From Arthrobacter silvisoli (lineage in GTDB: Bacteria; Actinomycetota; Actinomycetes; Actinomycetales; Micrococcaceae), in NCBI RefSeq assembly GCF_003369445.1, contig NZ_QRCU01000025.1, positions 62,001 through 126,000 of the forward strand: a stretch of 64,000 nt of DNA. Reading direction: 5' to 3'. The notes under the pieces are model-generated. The model was not told the DNA's origin. It did not search any database and saw nothing but the letters and a program-made list of their open reading frames with translations. Both the position numbers and the translations under genes were made by a program. Of the stretch, positions 7,999 through 17,454 are shown in pieces; position 1 is the first letter of the stretch; every line of letters begins with the position of its first letter.

Positions 7999-10900
7999 TC
8001 ACACCGGCCGGGAAAGCGCCTCCGTGATGATCGCTTCGAGTTCCGTCTCCGAGCCGAGATCGTGCGGACGGACCACGGCGTCGTCGGGGACGTAGTAGAA
8101 GGCCGCGCTCACCGTTTCCAGGGGCACTCCCTTCAGGCGGGCCCAGGCGAGGCGGTACACCGCCAGCTGCACGGAGCGGCTGGCGAGGCGGCCGCCCGAG
8201 GGACGCCTGCCGGTCTTCCAGTCCACCAGTTCCCAGGTGCCGTCGGCATTGCGGAACACGGCGTCGATCCGGCCACGGACCACCACTCCGGCGATGCTGG
8301 TTTCCACCGGTACTTCGACGAAGGCCGGTGCCCGGTGGGCCCATTCGGAATGCTTGAAAGTATCCACCATGTCGTCAAGGCCATAGGCGGCATCGATGTG
8401 GGCGTCGGCGCCCGCTTCTTCGCCGAAGTCCAGCATGCCCGTGGTGCCGAAATACTCCTCGACCCAGGAATGGAACGCCGTTCCCTTGCGGGCCGCGACA
8501 CCGGGTTCGCGGGGCACCGGACGCCTCAGCTGGGCGAGCACCGCGTCCGGATCGTCGCCCAGTTCCACGAACATCGACGCCGAAATGTGGCCCGGCAGGT
8601 GGATGTCCTGGACCGGTTTCCGCTGGCGTGAGCGCTTCAGGAGAAGATCGGCTTCCTCCGCCCACCCGGCAGCGGTCCCGCGGAGCGGCCTCCGGGCCGT
8701 CCCTGCCGCGTCCCCGGAGGGATCACCGGGTCCGCAGGGGCCGGCGGAGCCAGCAGGCACCTCCGGCAGGTACAAGGGGTCGCCCGGGCGCAGCGCATCG
8801 ATGGCCCGCCTGACGCGGTCGGCCGCCGCATCCATGGCGGCGCGGCGGCCCGGCACATTGCGCAACCGTTCCCCGGTCCGCGCGTCGCAGGGACCTTCCA
8901 GCGGATCGTAGGGGAACACCGCCAGTTCGGCGGCAACGGTCAGCGGGCTTTCGGCAGGGAGTTCGTCTTCGCGCAAGGACGCCGGATGGATTCCTGCGGA
9001 GGTTCCGGCGTCGGGCACTCCGGGAGTGCCGGCGGCCTCCACCGCTTCCGTGAGGGAGGCGAGTTCGGCAAGGAACGGTGAGACCTCGGCGATGCCGGAC
9101 CGCGACCCGTTCCAGGCCGCGCTCGATACCCACAGCACGAACTTGGCACGGGTGTAGGCGACATAGGCCAGGCGCCGTTCTTCGGCTTCGCCGTGGTGCT
9201 GGACCTCCGACTTGAACACCTTTTCCGCATCAAGCCAGCCCTTCTGGTCCGCCTGGTCCAGGTCCCATTGCGGCAGGTCGGCACGGTCGCCGCGCAGGGG
9301 CCAGGGAAGCGCTGCTGCTCCGCTGCTCCAGCGCGAGTCCCGGTTGCTGGGGAAGGAGCCGGCATTGAGGCCCGGAACGAAAACGACATCCCATTCCAGG
9401 CCCTTGGAGGCGTGGACCGTGAGCAGTTGCACGGCCTCGTGGTTGACTTCGGTGGCGGCGGCGTCGAGTCCGCCTTCCTCGGACGCGGCGGCCTCCAGCC
9501 AGGAGAGGAACGCCAACAGGTCCAATCTGTGCGAGGTCTGCAGGAATCCGGCGGCGGCGTCCTGGAAGGCGTCAAGGTTCCGGCGGGCCTGGTGAATGCT
9601 GGTCCCGGGCTTGGCTGCCACTTCGACGTCGAGCAGCATGGCCCGTTCGACCTCGCCCAGCAGGGTGGTGAGGTCATCCCCGAGGAAGCTGCGCAGCCCC
9701 CTCAGCTCCGCCGACAGCCTGCCGAGACGCTCCTGCGCGGCGGCGCTCAGTGACCGGCCGTGGGCCGACGTCCACCCCGGGCGGGGCAGGAAGTCCAGGG
9801 CTTCCACAAGGCTCGCGGCATCGGTGATATCGCTTTCCACAACCACGCCGCCCGCGTCCTCGTCCGCGGCGAGGTCCGCCATGAGTGCTTCCGGACTGGA
9901 GCTGCCCTGCGACCGTCGCCGGGCGAGGAAGCGCGACCAGTCATGGAAAGCCATGAGGTCGGCCGTGCCGATCCGCCACCGTGCCCCGGCGAGCAGACGC
10001 ATCAGGGCGTCCGAGCGGCCCGGGTCGGCCAGTACCCGCAGCGTGGATACGAGGTCTACGATCTCGGGGGTGTCGAGGAGCCCGCCGAGGCCGACGATTT
10101 CGTAGGGTATCCCCTGCACTTCGAATTCCCGCCGCAGGACCTCCATCTGCGCACGACGGCGGCAGAGAACGGCCATGCTCGGCAGGACGGCGTCTCCGGA
10201 CTGGCCCGTTTCGAAGATAGTGCGGCGGTACCGCAGGACATCGCGGGCGACCGCCGCCGCCTCGTCCTCGTCCGTAGCGAAGCGGCCAAGGATGACGTTG
10301 CCTTCGACGGCTGCCGGGCTTGGCCGCAGCGACGGGACCGACACGGCGCTCCCCCGTGTCCTTTCGCCGGCGGACCCGCCGGAGGCCGCTTCCTTATTCA
10401 AGGGTGCGGCGATGACGTTGGCAGCGCCCAGGATGTTGCGTCCGTTGCGCCACGCGGTGGTCAGGTACGACACCGGTGCCGGAACGAACGACGCCGGCTG
10501 GCCGCCGTCGTCGTCGCTCCTCGCCGGAAACTCCTGGACGAAGTGGAACAGCTGGCCCGCCGATGCGCCGCGGAAGCCATAGATCGACTGGTTGGGGTCC
10601 CCCACCGCCGTGACGGCATGGCCTTCACCGAACAGCCGCGAGAACAGCACAAGCTGGGCGTGCGACGTGTCCTGGAACTCGTCGAGGAGCACCACTTTGT
10701 AGCGGGACCGTTCGGTGCCGGCGGCCACCGGGACGTCCCGGGCGATCCTGGCCGCCAGGGCCACAAGGTCGCCGAAGTCGAGCACGCCGCGTTCGCGCTT
10801 TGCCGCCTGATAGCGACCGACCATATCCGCCACGCTGGCACGGGTCAGCAGCATGGCGTTCAGCTCGGCGGCGGCCTGGGTGGGGTTCTTCTTGGCTCCT

Positions 10901-11604
10901 GCCTGGTAGGGCAACTGGCTGAATTCCGAGACCCGCGCCATCAGCCAGGATTGCACTTCGGCAGGCTCCCTGAGGTGCTCCGCGCATTCTCCCGCCAACT
11001 GCACCACGGCGTTGACCAGCGTGGATTTCGCCGCGGTGAAGTGCTCGTAGGGGCCGTCATAGCCTTCCACGACCTCGCCGGCCAACTGCCAGGCCTGGGC
11101 TCCGCCGAGCAGCACCACATCACGCTCGATGCCCAGGCGCAGGCCGTAGTCCGAAACGATGCCGCTCGCGTAGGAGTGGTACGTGGACACCTTGGGCTCG
11201 AGCTCATCCGAACCCGCCAGCCAGTCCGGGAAGCCATGCCGCCCGGGATCCGCGACGGCGATCCGCTGGAGGGTTGCCAGCTTGGCCCTGATGCGGCTGG
11301 CCAGTTCCCCGGCCGCCTTCCGGGTGAAGGTGACGCCGAGGACCTCTTCAGGCCGGACCCAGCCGTTTGCCACCAGCCACACAACACGGTCTGCCATGGT
11401 GGCGGTCTTGCCGGATCCCGCGCCGGCAATGACGAGCCGGGGCGACAACGGCGACGCGATGATGGCTGCCTGTTCATCGGTGGGGCGGTTCTTCTCGCCC
11501 ATGATGGCTGCGAGCTCGCCGGGACTGAAGCGAGCCGGCGGCGTCCCTGCACCGGGTTCCGGGCCGGTCCCGCCGAGCGCCGGCGCGAGGGTGTCGAGCG
11601 TCAT
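7999..11604 (-). CDS. adnB: AdnB-type helicase-nuclease subunit (UvrD/RecB)
   Basis: A roughly 1201-residue motor-nuclease subunit of the actinobacterial AdnAB complex, which resects double-strand breaks. An SF1 helicase core has Walker A GAGSGKT (61-67), motif Ia VTFTRKAAGEL, and motif II LLDEFQDTSH. A large insert follows, then a C-terminal RecB-family nuclease with the catalytic series GRIDAVF, LVDWKTGRR and QLAVYR. The start is the ATG overlapping the adnA stop (ATGA at 11601-11604). An in-frame ATG 54 nt upstream would lie inside adnA and is rejected. Gene order ATL-adnA-adnB on one strand matches what I recall for Rv3204-Rv3201c. The B label rests on position and the canonical motif II. 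Confidence 0.88.
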   Translation of the reverse strand: MTLDTLAPALGGTGPEPGAGTPPARFSPGELAAIMGEKNRPTDEQAAIIASPLSPRLVIAGAGSGKTATMADRVVWLVANGWVRPEEVLGVTFTRKAAGELASRIRAKLATLQRIAVADPGRHGFPDWLAGSDELEPKVSTYHSYASGIVSDYGLRLGIERDVVLLGGAQAWQLAGEVVEGYDGPYEHFTAAKSTLVNAVVQLAGECAEHLREPAEVQSWLMARVSEFSQLPYQAGAKKNPTQAAAELNAMLLTRASVADMVGRYQAAKRERGVLDFGDLVALAARIARDVPVAAGTERSRYKVVLLDEFQDTSHAQLVLFSRLFGEGHAVTAVGDPNQSIYGFRGASAGQLFHFVQEFPARSDDDGGQPASFVPAPVSYLTTAWRNGRNILGAANVIAAPLNKEAASGGSAGERTRGSAVSVPSLRPSPAAVEGNVILGRFATDEDEAAAVARDVLRYRRTIFETGQSGDAVLPSMAVLCRRRAQMEVLRREFEVQGIPYEIVGLGGLLDTPEIVDLVSTLRVLADPGRSDALMRLLAGARWRIGTADLMAFHDWSRFLARRRSQGSSSPEALMADLAADEDAGGVVVESDITDAASLVEALDFLPRPGWTSAHGRSLSAAAQERLGRLSAELRGLRSFLGDDLTTLLGEVERAMLLDVEVAAKPGTSIHQARRNLDAFQDAAAGFLQTSHRLDLLAFLSWLEAAASEEGGLDAAATEVNHEAVQLLTVHASKGLEWDVVFVPGLNAGSFPSNRDSRWSSGAAALPWPLRGDRADLPQWDLDQADQKGWLDAEKVFKSEVQHHGEAEERRLAYVAYTRAKFVLWVSSAAWNGSRSGIAEVSPFLAELASLTEAVEAAGTPGVPDAGTSAGIHPASLREDELPAESPLTVAAELAVFPYDPLEGPCDARTGERLRNVPGRRAAMDAAADRVRRAIDALRPGDPLYLPEVPAGSAGPCGPGDPSGDAAGTARRPLRGTAAGWAEEADLLLKRSRQRKPVQDIHLPGHISASMFVELGDDPDAVLAQLRRPVPREPGVAARKGTAFHSWVEEYFGTTGMLDFGEEAGADAHIDAAYGLDDMVDTFKHSEWAHRAPAFVEVPVETSIAGVVVRGRIDAVFRNADGTWELVDWKTGRRPSGGRLASRSVQLAVYRLAWARLKGVPLETVSAAFYYVPDDAVVRPHDLGSETELEAIITEALSRPV

Positions 11605-14600
11605 TCGGTTACCTGCTTTCCTCGGGCACAGAGCGGGCAAATCTCCGGCAGGCGGCACCCGTGGCCACCGTGGCCGCCCTTGGACGGATCATGCCTGGCT
11701 TCGAAGGTGGCCCCCGACATCAACGCCGCGGCTTCGTTGACCAGGTCCCGGGCCCAGTTGTCCCCGGCTTCGAGGGGCTCTTGGACCTGGATGCCGGGAG
11801 ACTTGGTCTTGGTGCCTAGCTGGGCCAGTACGGCTCCGCCGGGAACGGCCGCGGACCCGGTCGCCGTGCCGTCTGTTGCGGCGTCGAAGGCGCCCTCGAG
11901 GACGGCAGCCTGGTAGGCACCGAGCTGCGGGTGCCGGGCGAGTTCGGCCTTACCGGGCTGTCTCTTGCCCGTTTTGAGGTCCACGATCACGAGCCTGCCC
12001 TCGGCGTCGATCTCCAGGCGGTCCACCTGCCCACGGAGCATGGCGGCCCGCTCACCGACCGCAGGCAACGGGACCTCGAAATCGAGCTCGACGCCCACAA
12101 GGCGCCGGCCCTCGCCGCGCATCACCAGGATGTACTGCGCAAGCTTGCGGACCATGGCCTCGGCCCGCTGGAAATCCAGCCGGCCTTCCCAGTTGTCCTT
12201 CATGCCAAGGGCAGGCCAGCGCCGGGCCAGTTCCGCCAGGTACTCGGCGCCGGAGGCGTCGGGAAGGTCCTGGGCGATGGCATGCACCAAGGTTCCCAGG
12301 CTCCTGGCGAAGTCGGTGGCGGCCTCGCCGCCGGCTGCCTGCACAAACCAGTCCAACGGCGACTTGTGCACCGATTCAACCTTGGACGGTGACACCATCA
12401 CGGTCCCGCCTTCGGGAACCACGGGGGCCTCGCTGCTTAGCGGGGCCAGGCCCCACCAGCTGTCCGGATGGGCGCCGGGCACGGGGGGTTCGGCCGTGGC
12501 CAGGTGCGCCAGGACCCGTGCGGCCTCGGCGGCGTCGTCGGGTTCCTGTACGTTCTGATCCGCCTGAACCTTCTGGCGGAGCTCGGCCACGAGTGCACGC
12601 AGGGTCATGGGGCGCTCCACGGGGGTATAGCCACGGCTGTACTGGCCCGCTTCAAGGGGCGCCACGTAGTCCAGGAACGCCGAAGGCTGTTCGTCCTCCG
12701 AGGACACAGCGGTGCAGATGAGCAACTCCTTGGCGCGCGAAACGGCGGTGGAGAAGCTGCGCAGTTCGTCGTGGCGGATGTCGCGGAGCCGGCTGAGCGG
12801 ACCGCGCTGCAGCGCATGCTCCACCCCATGCTCGACGGCGTCCGCGAACAGGGTGCTGCCCAGCAGTTCGCCGCGCAGCCGGGTGTTCGGCCACACCCCT
12901 TCCTGAAGGCCTGCCACGATCACCACCGGCCATTCCAGGCCCGCCGCGCTGGCCGGGGTCATCAGTTCCACGGCCTCCTCCAGCTGGGCCCGCGCCGCCA
13001 AGGTGTCCATCGGCAGTTCCTGGTTCATCAAGTACTCCAGGAACTGCTCGGCGCCCGAGCCCGGGAGCTGGTCGACGTACCGTTCCGCAGTGTGGAATAG
13101 AGCCATCATCGCGTCCAGGTCGCGGTCCGCGCGGGCACCGGCCGCGCCGCCGTCGAGCGCCAATGACGTCCACCGGGCCGCCAGGCCGCTGCTCTGCCAC
13201 AACGCCCAGAGCACGGTTTCGGCGTTTGCCCCCGTTTGCCCCAAGGCTTCGCCGCCAGCCCGGATCATCCGGGCGATGCGCCGGGCGGAGCTGCCCTCGA
13301 TCCCCAAGGAACCCAGGGCCCCGGGCTGGAGCAGCGCTTCGACAAGCAAGGAATCGCTGGCCCGGCCGCCGCCGCCGAGCAGCTCGTCCCGGCGCAGCGA
13401 CTGCCGGAGCCGCCGCAGTTCGATGGCCGTGGCCCCACCGATCCGGGAGGTCAGCAGGGACACAGCGAGTTCGGGCGTGAGCTTCGCGGGCTCGAGCACC
13501 ACGCCGTAGAGCTCCAGCAGGGGACGTACGGCGACCTCGTCGCGGACCGCGGCGTCGGCCACCGGCACCTGCACCGGGATTCCCTGCCCGGACAGGTAGC
13601 GCTGGAGCTGCGCGAGCTGCCCGCCGTTGCGCACGATCACGGCGATGTCGCTGAACGCGCGCCCTTCCCGCAGCTGTGCCTCGAGGATGCGCTGGGCCAC
13701 GTAGCGCAGTTCGTGCGCGGGGGACGGCAGGAGGTGCGCCTCTGCCCTGCCTTCTTCTTTCCGGGCCTGGGCGGGGGTGCTTTCGAGGCGCCGGGCCAGC
13801 TGGCCGCCCTGGCGCTGCGAAATCCGGGCGGCGACGCCTTGCCAGGCCTTCGCGACGGCGGGCGCCTGCCGGTGGGCGGTCGACAGCGGAAGCTCCAGCA
13901 CGGTGTCGCCACCGCCCAACAGGCGGGGCAGCTCTGCAACGAGGTCCGGGCGCGCACCGCGGAATCCCTGGACTACGGTGTCCGGGGAAGACGTGATCAC
14001 GGCATCCTTGCCCTCGGCGATATCGGCGAGCAGTTCGAAGACCGCCGGGTTGGCCTCCTGGATGTCGTCGACGAGGATCAGCTGGAGCCGTTCGCGTTCG
14101 GCTGCCAGGAAGCCGGGCGCGTCCTGGAAAATCTGCCGCGCCGCCGTGATGATCCCGGCGGGGTCGAAGGCCTCGGGCATGCGAAGGTCCAGCACGTCGC
14201 GGTATTCCGAATAGAGGCGGGCCGCGGCCATCCAATCGGGGCGGTCGCACTCGTAGGCGAGCGCCGACAGGTCCTCGGCGGTGCGGCCGGATTCAATGAT
14301 GCGGTCGAAAAGCTGGCGGATCTCCTGGCGGAAACCGCGCGTGGGCAGGGCCGCGGAAAAGTCATCCGGCCAGGGCAGTTCGAGGCCTGGGCGGCTGTGG
14401 CCCTCGAGCAGTTCCTTGATGATGAGGTCCTGCTCGGGACCCGACAGGAGCTTCGGTGGCCGCGGCAGCGGAAGGACCCCTTCGGCCTTCGCCCGCCGGA
14501 TCAGGTCGAAAGCGTAGGACGCCCAGGTGCGGGCCGGCGTCGTGCTCAGGGTCCGCCCGAGGCGGGCGGTGAAGCGGTCCCGCAGCGCCGAGGCGGCGTG

Positions 14601-14894
14601 CCGGCCCGGCGCCAGGATGAGGATGCGGCCGGGGTCCACACCGTCCCGTTCCACCCGCCGGACGGCTGTTTCGACCAGGACGGTGGTCTTTCCCGTGCCG
14701 GGCGCCCCGGGCACCAGGACAGGTCCGGAGCCGTGCGGAAGCCCGACGACGGCGGCCTGGTCCGCGGACAGCGACGGCGCCGTGCAGATGTTTTCGCGCG
14801 GCGGCACAAGCCTGAGGCGCGGGTTTTGCCGGGGGGCCTGCGGGGTTCCTGCTGACGCTTTGCTGGCTGGCTGGCTGCTGAGGGGGACGCTCAC
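11601..14894 (-). CDS. adnA: AdnA-type helicase-nuclease subunit (UvrD/RecB, PD-(D/E)XK)
   Basis: A 1097-residue partner of AdnB. Walker A GAPGTGKT is at 63-70. Motif II is degenerate, reading LILVDDIQEANP instead of DExQD. The nuclease shows GQVDRLEID, VIVDLKTGK and HPQLGAYQ. The tail has three close cysteines (GCRLPEICPLCA). The position that carries the first cluster cysteine in Fe-S nucleases of this superfamily appears to be Ser here (KSPLDWFV), so a 4Fe-4S staple is doubtful. A basic, Pro-rich N-terminus of about 40 residues precedes the motor. The GTG start overlaps the ATL stop. Assignment as AdnA follows from size, domain order and adjacency. Confidence 0.88.
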   Translation of the reverse strand: MSVPLSSQPASKASAGTPQAPRQNPRLRLVPPRENICTAPSLSADQAAVVGLPHGSGPVLVPGAPGTGKTTVLVETAVRRVERDGVDPGRILILAPGRHAASALRDRFTARLGRTLSTTPARTWASYAFDLIRRAKAEGVLPLPRPPKLLSGPEQDLIIKELLEGHSRPGLELPWPDDFSAALPTRGFRQEIRQLFDRIIESGRTAEDLSALAYECDRPDWMAAARLYSEYRDVLDLRMPEAFDPAGIITAARQIFQDAPGFLAAERERLQLILVDDIQEANPAVFELLADIAEGKDAVITSSPDTVVQGFRGARPDLVAELPRLLGGGDTVLELPLSTAHRQAPAVAKAWQGVAARISQRQGGQLARRLESTPAQARKEEGRAEAHLLPSPAHELRYVAQRILEAQLREGRAFSDIAVIVRNGGQLAQLQRYLSGQGIPVQVPVADAAVRDEVAVRPLLELYGVVLEPAKLTPELAVSLLTSRIGGATAIELRRLRQSLRRDELLGGGGRASDSLLVEALLQPGALGSLGIEGSSARRIARMIRAGGEALGQTGANAETVLWALWQSSGLAARWTSLALDGGAAGARADRDLDAMMALFHTAERYVDQLPGSGAEQFLEYLMNQELPMDTLAARAQLEEAVELMTPASAAGLEWPVVIVAGLQEGVWPNTRLRGELLGSTLFADAVEHGVEHALQRGPLSRLRDIRHDELRSFSTAVSRAKELLICTAVSSEDEQPSAFLDYVAPLEAGQYSRGYTPVERPMTLRALVAELRQKVQADQNVQEPDDAAEAARVLAHLATAEPPVPGAHPDSWWGLAPLSSEAPVVPEGGTVMVSPSKVESVHKSPLDWFVQAAGGEAATDFARSLGTLVHAIAQDLPDASGAEYLAELARRWPALGMKDNWEGRLDFQRAEAMVRKLAQYILVMRGEGRRLVGVELDFEVPLPAVGERAAMLRGQVDRLEIDAEGRLVIVDLKTGKRQPGKAELARHPQLGAYQAAVLEGAFDAATDGTATGSAAVPGGAVLAQLGTKTKSPGIQVQEPLEAGDNWARDLVNEAAALMSGATFEARHDPSKGGHGGHGCRLPEICPLCARGKQVTE

Positions 14895-15307
14895 ACAGTC
14901 ATTTCATCATCGGGCACTGACAATTGATGGAGCTGACGCTCCAGCTCCTCCGAAATTGCGTCGATCCGGTCGAAGTCCCCTTCGCCGGGGGCCCAGCGGG
15001 CGGCGGCGATGTCGACCCGCCAGCGGCCTTCGCCGGTCCGCAGGAATGCCTCATGGTCTCCGTGCAGCGGGGTTCCTTCGGCGAGGTAGTGACGCAGCGC
15101 TTCGGCTTCATGGCCGGGCGGGGCTTCGCCGCTGGCCCGCAGGACCCGCCACCAGGCAACCGCACTGCCGTAGTGGCTCATGACGGAGCCCACCTGGCGG
15201 GGGCCGCCGCGCCCGAGCAGCTCGGCGACGTCCCCGTAGGCAAGGGCCGCGCCTGGAGGCACGAGGTCCACGACGGCAAGCACCGCCCCCACAAACTCCG
15301 TCCGCAT
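14891..15307 (-). CDS. alkyltransferase-like protein (ATL, MGMT fold without catalytic Cys)
   Basis: A 138-residue protein of the O6-alkylguanine-DNA alkyltransferase fold. The active-site motif PCHRV is replaced by AWWRV (51-55), so the acceptor Cys is Trp52. The nucleotide-flipping region (AYGDVAELLGRGGPRQVGSVMS) is intact. Such proteins bind alkylated guanine and hand it to nucleotide excision repair instead of reversing it. The start is ATG 15305-15307; a longer in-frame reading of 263 codons would run into the divergent exonuclease gene and is not real. TAGGCT at 15315-15320 lies 7 nt upstream. It leads the ATL-adnA-adnB operon, all junctions overlapping. Confidence 0.85.
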   Translation of the reverse strand: MRTEFVGAVLAVVDLVPPGAALAYGDVAELLGRGGPRQVGSVMSHYGSAVAWWRVLRASGEAPPGHEAEALRHYLAEGTPLHGDHEAFLRTGEGRWRVDIAAARWAPGEGDFDRIDAISEELERQLHQLSVPDDEMTV

Positions 15308-15380
15308 GTTTTCAAGCCTATCGGCTGCCGCCGCGGTGTCGGTTTCCAATCTTGTCTGTGGCTGCCGGTAGCGTGAAGGC

Positions 15381-16091
15381 ATGAGCTCCTGGAACACCCT
15401 CCCCCGCGCCGCGTTCGACCTCGAAACCACAGGACGGAACTCCCGCGCCGCGAGGATCGTGACGGCGTCGATCACCGTGGTGGACGGCCAGGGCAACGTC
15501 ATCAAGGAACGGGAATGGCTGGCCGATCCCGGCGTCGAAATCCCCCAGGAAGCCAGCGACGTCCACGGCATCACCACCGCGAAAGCGCGCGCGGAGGGCC
15601 GCCCGGCCGCCGAGGTCACCCGTGAGGTCGCGGCCACCTTGCAGGAATTGTTCGACGACGGCGTTCCCGTCATCGCGTTCAACGCCAGCTACGACTTCAC
15701 CGTCCTTGCCGCCGAGTCCGCCCGCCACGGAGTCCCGCAGCTGAGCCGGTTCCCGGTGCTGGATCCGTACATCATGAACAAGCAGGTGGACCGCTACCGC
15801 AAGGGCAAGCGGACCCTCGGAGCATTGTGCGAGGAATACGGGGTGGATCTCGAGAACGCCCATACCTCCGCCGCGGACGCCTTGGCGACGCTGCGGGTCC
15901 TCGACGCCATGGCGGGCAAGTTCCCCAAGCTGCACATGCCTGCGTCCAAGCTCCACCAGCTCCAGGTCGATTGGGCCGCTGCGCAGGCCGCCGACTTCCA
16001 GTCCTACCTGCGTCGCAGCAAGCCCGCCGCCGTGATCGAGGGCGACTGGCCGGTGCTCCCGCCGGAAGACGCGAGCCGCGGCGGTTTCTAG
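15381..16091 (+). CDS. DnaQ-like DEDDh 3'-5' exonuclease
   Basis: A single-domain 3'-5' exonuclease of 236 residues, likely proofreading or repair. Exo I is FDLETTG (Asp13, Glu15), Exo II AFNASYDFTVL (Asp105), and Exo III HTSAADALAT (His161, Asp166), making it DEDDh. The C-terminal 60 residues are not exonuclease and resemble a short helical extension (HQLQVDWAAAQAADFQSYL). GAAGG precedes the ATG by 1 nt and a TAGCGT at 15369-15374 lies 6 nt upstream, so either a short-leader or leaderless mRNA is possible. It is divergent from ATL-adnAB, which fits a DNA-repair theme. It lacks the BRCT or polymerase modules of DnaQ and DinG fusions. Confidence 0.88.
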   Translation: MSSWNTLPRAAFDLETTGRNSRAARIVTASITVVDGQGNVIKEREWLADPGVEIPQEASDVHGITTAKARAEGRPAAEVTREVAATLQELFDDGVPVIAFNASYDFTVLAAESARHGVPQLSRFPVLDPYIMNKQVDRYRKGKRTLGALCEEYGVDLENAHTSAADALATLRVLDAMAGKFPKLHMPASKLHQLQVDWAAAQAADFQSYLRRSKPAAVIEGDWPVLPPEDASRGGF

Positions 16092-16467
16092 CCGCAACCT
16101 GGTTTGCCAGGAAGAATTGCCTTCCAGCGTGCGTTCACGCACTTTCCGCACAGGCCCTATAGCACTCCACCGAACATGACGCATGTCACAGGAACCGCCT
16201 TCCGGAGCAGCCGCTCCGGGCGCCGGACACAATTCATCCATTACGTTTTCTTACGAGCCTTCCAATGATGGTTCGTGACTTTACGTAATAAATCTTCGGA
16301 ATATTGACCACTGTTGCGAACTATGTTCGGAATCTTTGAGCGGTGGGGCCGGGTGACATAATTATGTTTGGCGGGTTGAGTTCTGCTAGAGCCCACGAAT
16401 GAACCTGTGGCCGCATCCCCGCCCGCGTCACCGAGATCCCAGTAATTCCAATGAAAGTGAACGCTTG
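16092..16467 (+). promoter_or_regulatory. AT-rich regulatory region ahead of an amino-acid ABC operon
   Basis: This 376-nt gap is the most AT-rich stretch of the window and has no credible gene. It contains an interrupted dyad: ATTACGT (16240-16246) and ACGA (16253-16256) mirrored by TCGT (16273-16276) and ACGTAAT (16283-16289), with equal 6-nt gaps. It also has a perfect 12-bp palindrome ACATAATTATGT (16356-16367). TTGAGC at 16336-16341 lies 17 nt before the palindrome and could be a -35. A small hairpin CCGGAG/CTCCGG (16202-16219) follows the exonuclease gene. I read it as the promoter/operator region of the ABC operon. Confidence 0.5.
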
Positions 16468-17418
16468 ATGAGAATCAATGCTCTGAAGTGGCTGTCTACT
16501 GTCCCCGTAGCCGCCGCCCTCGTCGTGTCCCTCGCCGCATGCGGCGGTGGAACGTCCCCGGCTGGCACGGCTTCCCCCACCGACGCCCTCGCCGGCGCCC
16601 AGAGCGCCGACAAGTACACCACTGCAGACGTCACGCCCCTGGACAAGATCGACAAGAGCAAGCTGGGCCTCCTGACCGACGGCACCATCAAGGTCGGTAC
16701 CCTCTCCGACGCACCGCCAAGCATCTTCATCGACAAGTCCGGCAACTTCACCGGCTTCGACAACGAACTGCTCAAGGCCATGGGCGAGAAGCTGGGCCTG
16801 AAGGTCGAATTCGCGTCCACCAAGTTCCAGAGCCTCCTGGCCCAGGTCAAGAACCAGCAGTTCGACGTCGGATCCTCCTCGATCTCGACCACCGACGCCC
16901 GCCGCAAGACCGTTTCCTTCACCAATGGCTACGACTTCGGCTTCATGGCCCTGGTGTCCAAGACGGACAGCCCGGTCAAGAGCATCGCAGACCTCAAGGA
17001 GGGCGTCCGCGTGGGCGTGGTCCAGGGCACCGTCCAGGACGACATGGTCACCAACCAGCTGGGCCTCGACCCGGTCCGCTACCCGGACTACAACACCGCC
17101 TACGCCAACGTGAAGAGCGGCCAGATCGACGCGTGGCTGGCCCCGTCCCAGCAGGCCGAAGGCCAGATCAAGGAAGGCGACGGCACCAAGATCCAGGAGA
17201 AGAAGGTCGCCACCCAGAACTTCTCCGCTTTCGCCGTCGCGAAGGACAACACGGCCCTGGTCGAGGCCCTGAACTCCGCCCTCGACGCTGTCATCAAGGA
17301 CGGCACCTGGACCACACTGGCCAAGAAGTGGTTCCCGGAGCGCAAGACCGACGCCGAGCGCATGCCCGATGGCTGGAAGCCGGGCAGCAAGGCTGTCCAG
17401 GTCCCGGCCGGCAAGTGA
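16468..17418 (+). CDS. polar amino-acid ABC transporter substrate-binding lipoprotein
   Basis: A family 3 solute-binding lipoprotein of 316 residues. A basic n-region and hydrophobic core end in the lipobox SLAAC, with lipidation at Cys25. The mature protein has the usual family signature (GFDNELLKAMGEKLGLKVEF, then DVGSSSISTTDARRKTVSFT). ATG 16468 is chosen over ATG 16399 because only the former begins with a proper signal peptide. It is the first gene of a three-gene operon with one permease and one ATPase. The ligand is probably a polar amino acid, not identifiable further. A strong hairpin follows the stop codon. Confidence 0.9.
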   Translation: MRINALKWLSTVPVAAALVVSLAACGGGTSPAGTASPTDALAGAQSADKYTTADVTPLDKIDKSKLGLLTDGTIKVGTLSDAPPSIFIDKSGNFTGFDNELLKAMGEKLGLKVEFASTKFQSLLAQVKNQQFDVGSSSISTTDARRKTVSFTNGYDFGFMALVSKTDSPVKSIADLKEGVRVGVVQGTVQDDMVTNQLGLDPVRYPDYNTAYANVKSGQIDAWLAPSQQAEGQIKEGDGTKIQEKKVATQNFSAFAVAKDNTALVEALNSALDAVIKDGTWTTLAKKWFPERKTDAERMPDGWKPGSKAVQVPAGK

Positions 17419-17454
17419 GGACCGGCCACCAGCCGAACCGCAGTAAAACCACCG

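Noticed and set aside
9760..11916. A 718-codon plus-strand open frame inside adnB
   Set aside because: Shadow of a strongly supported helicase-nuclease; composition is shadow-like with no motif.
15308..15682. N-terminal extension of the ATL protein
   Set aside because: It would cover the divergent exonuclease gene and adds residues foreign to the fold; ATG 15305-15307 is enough.
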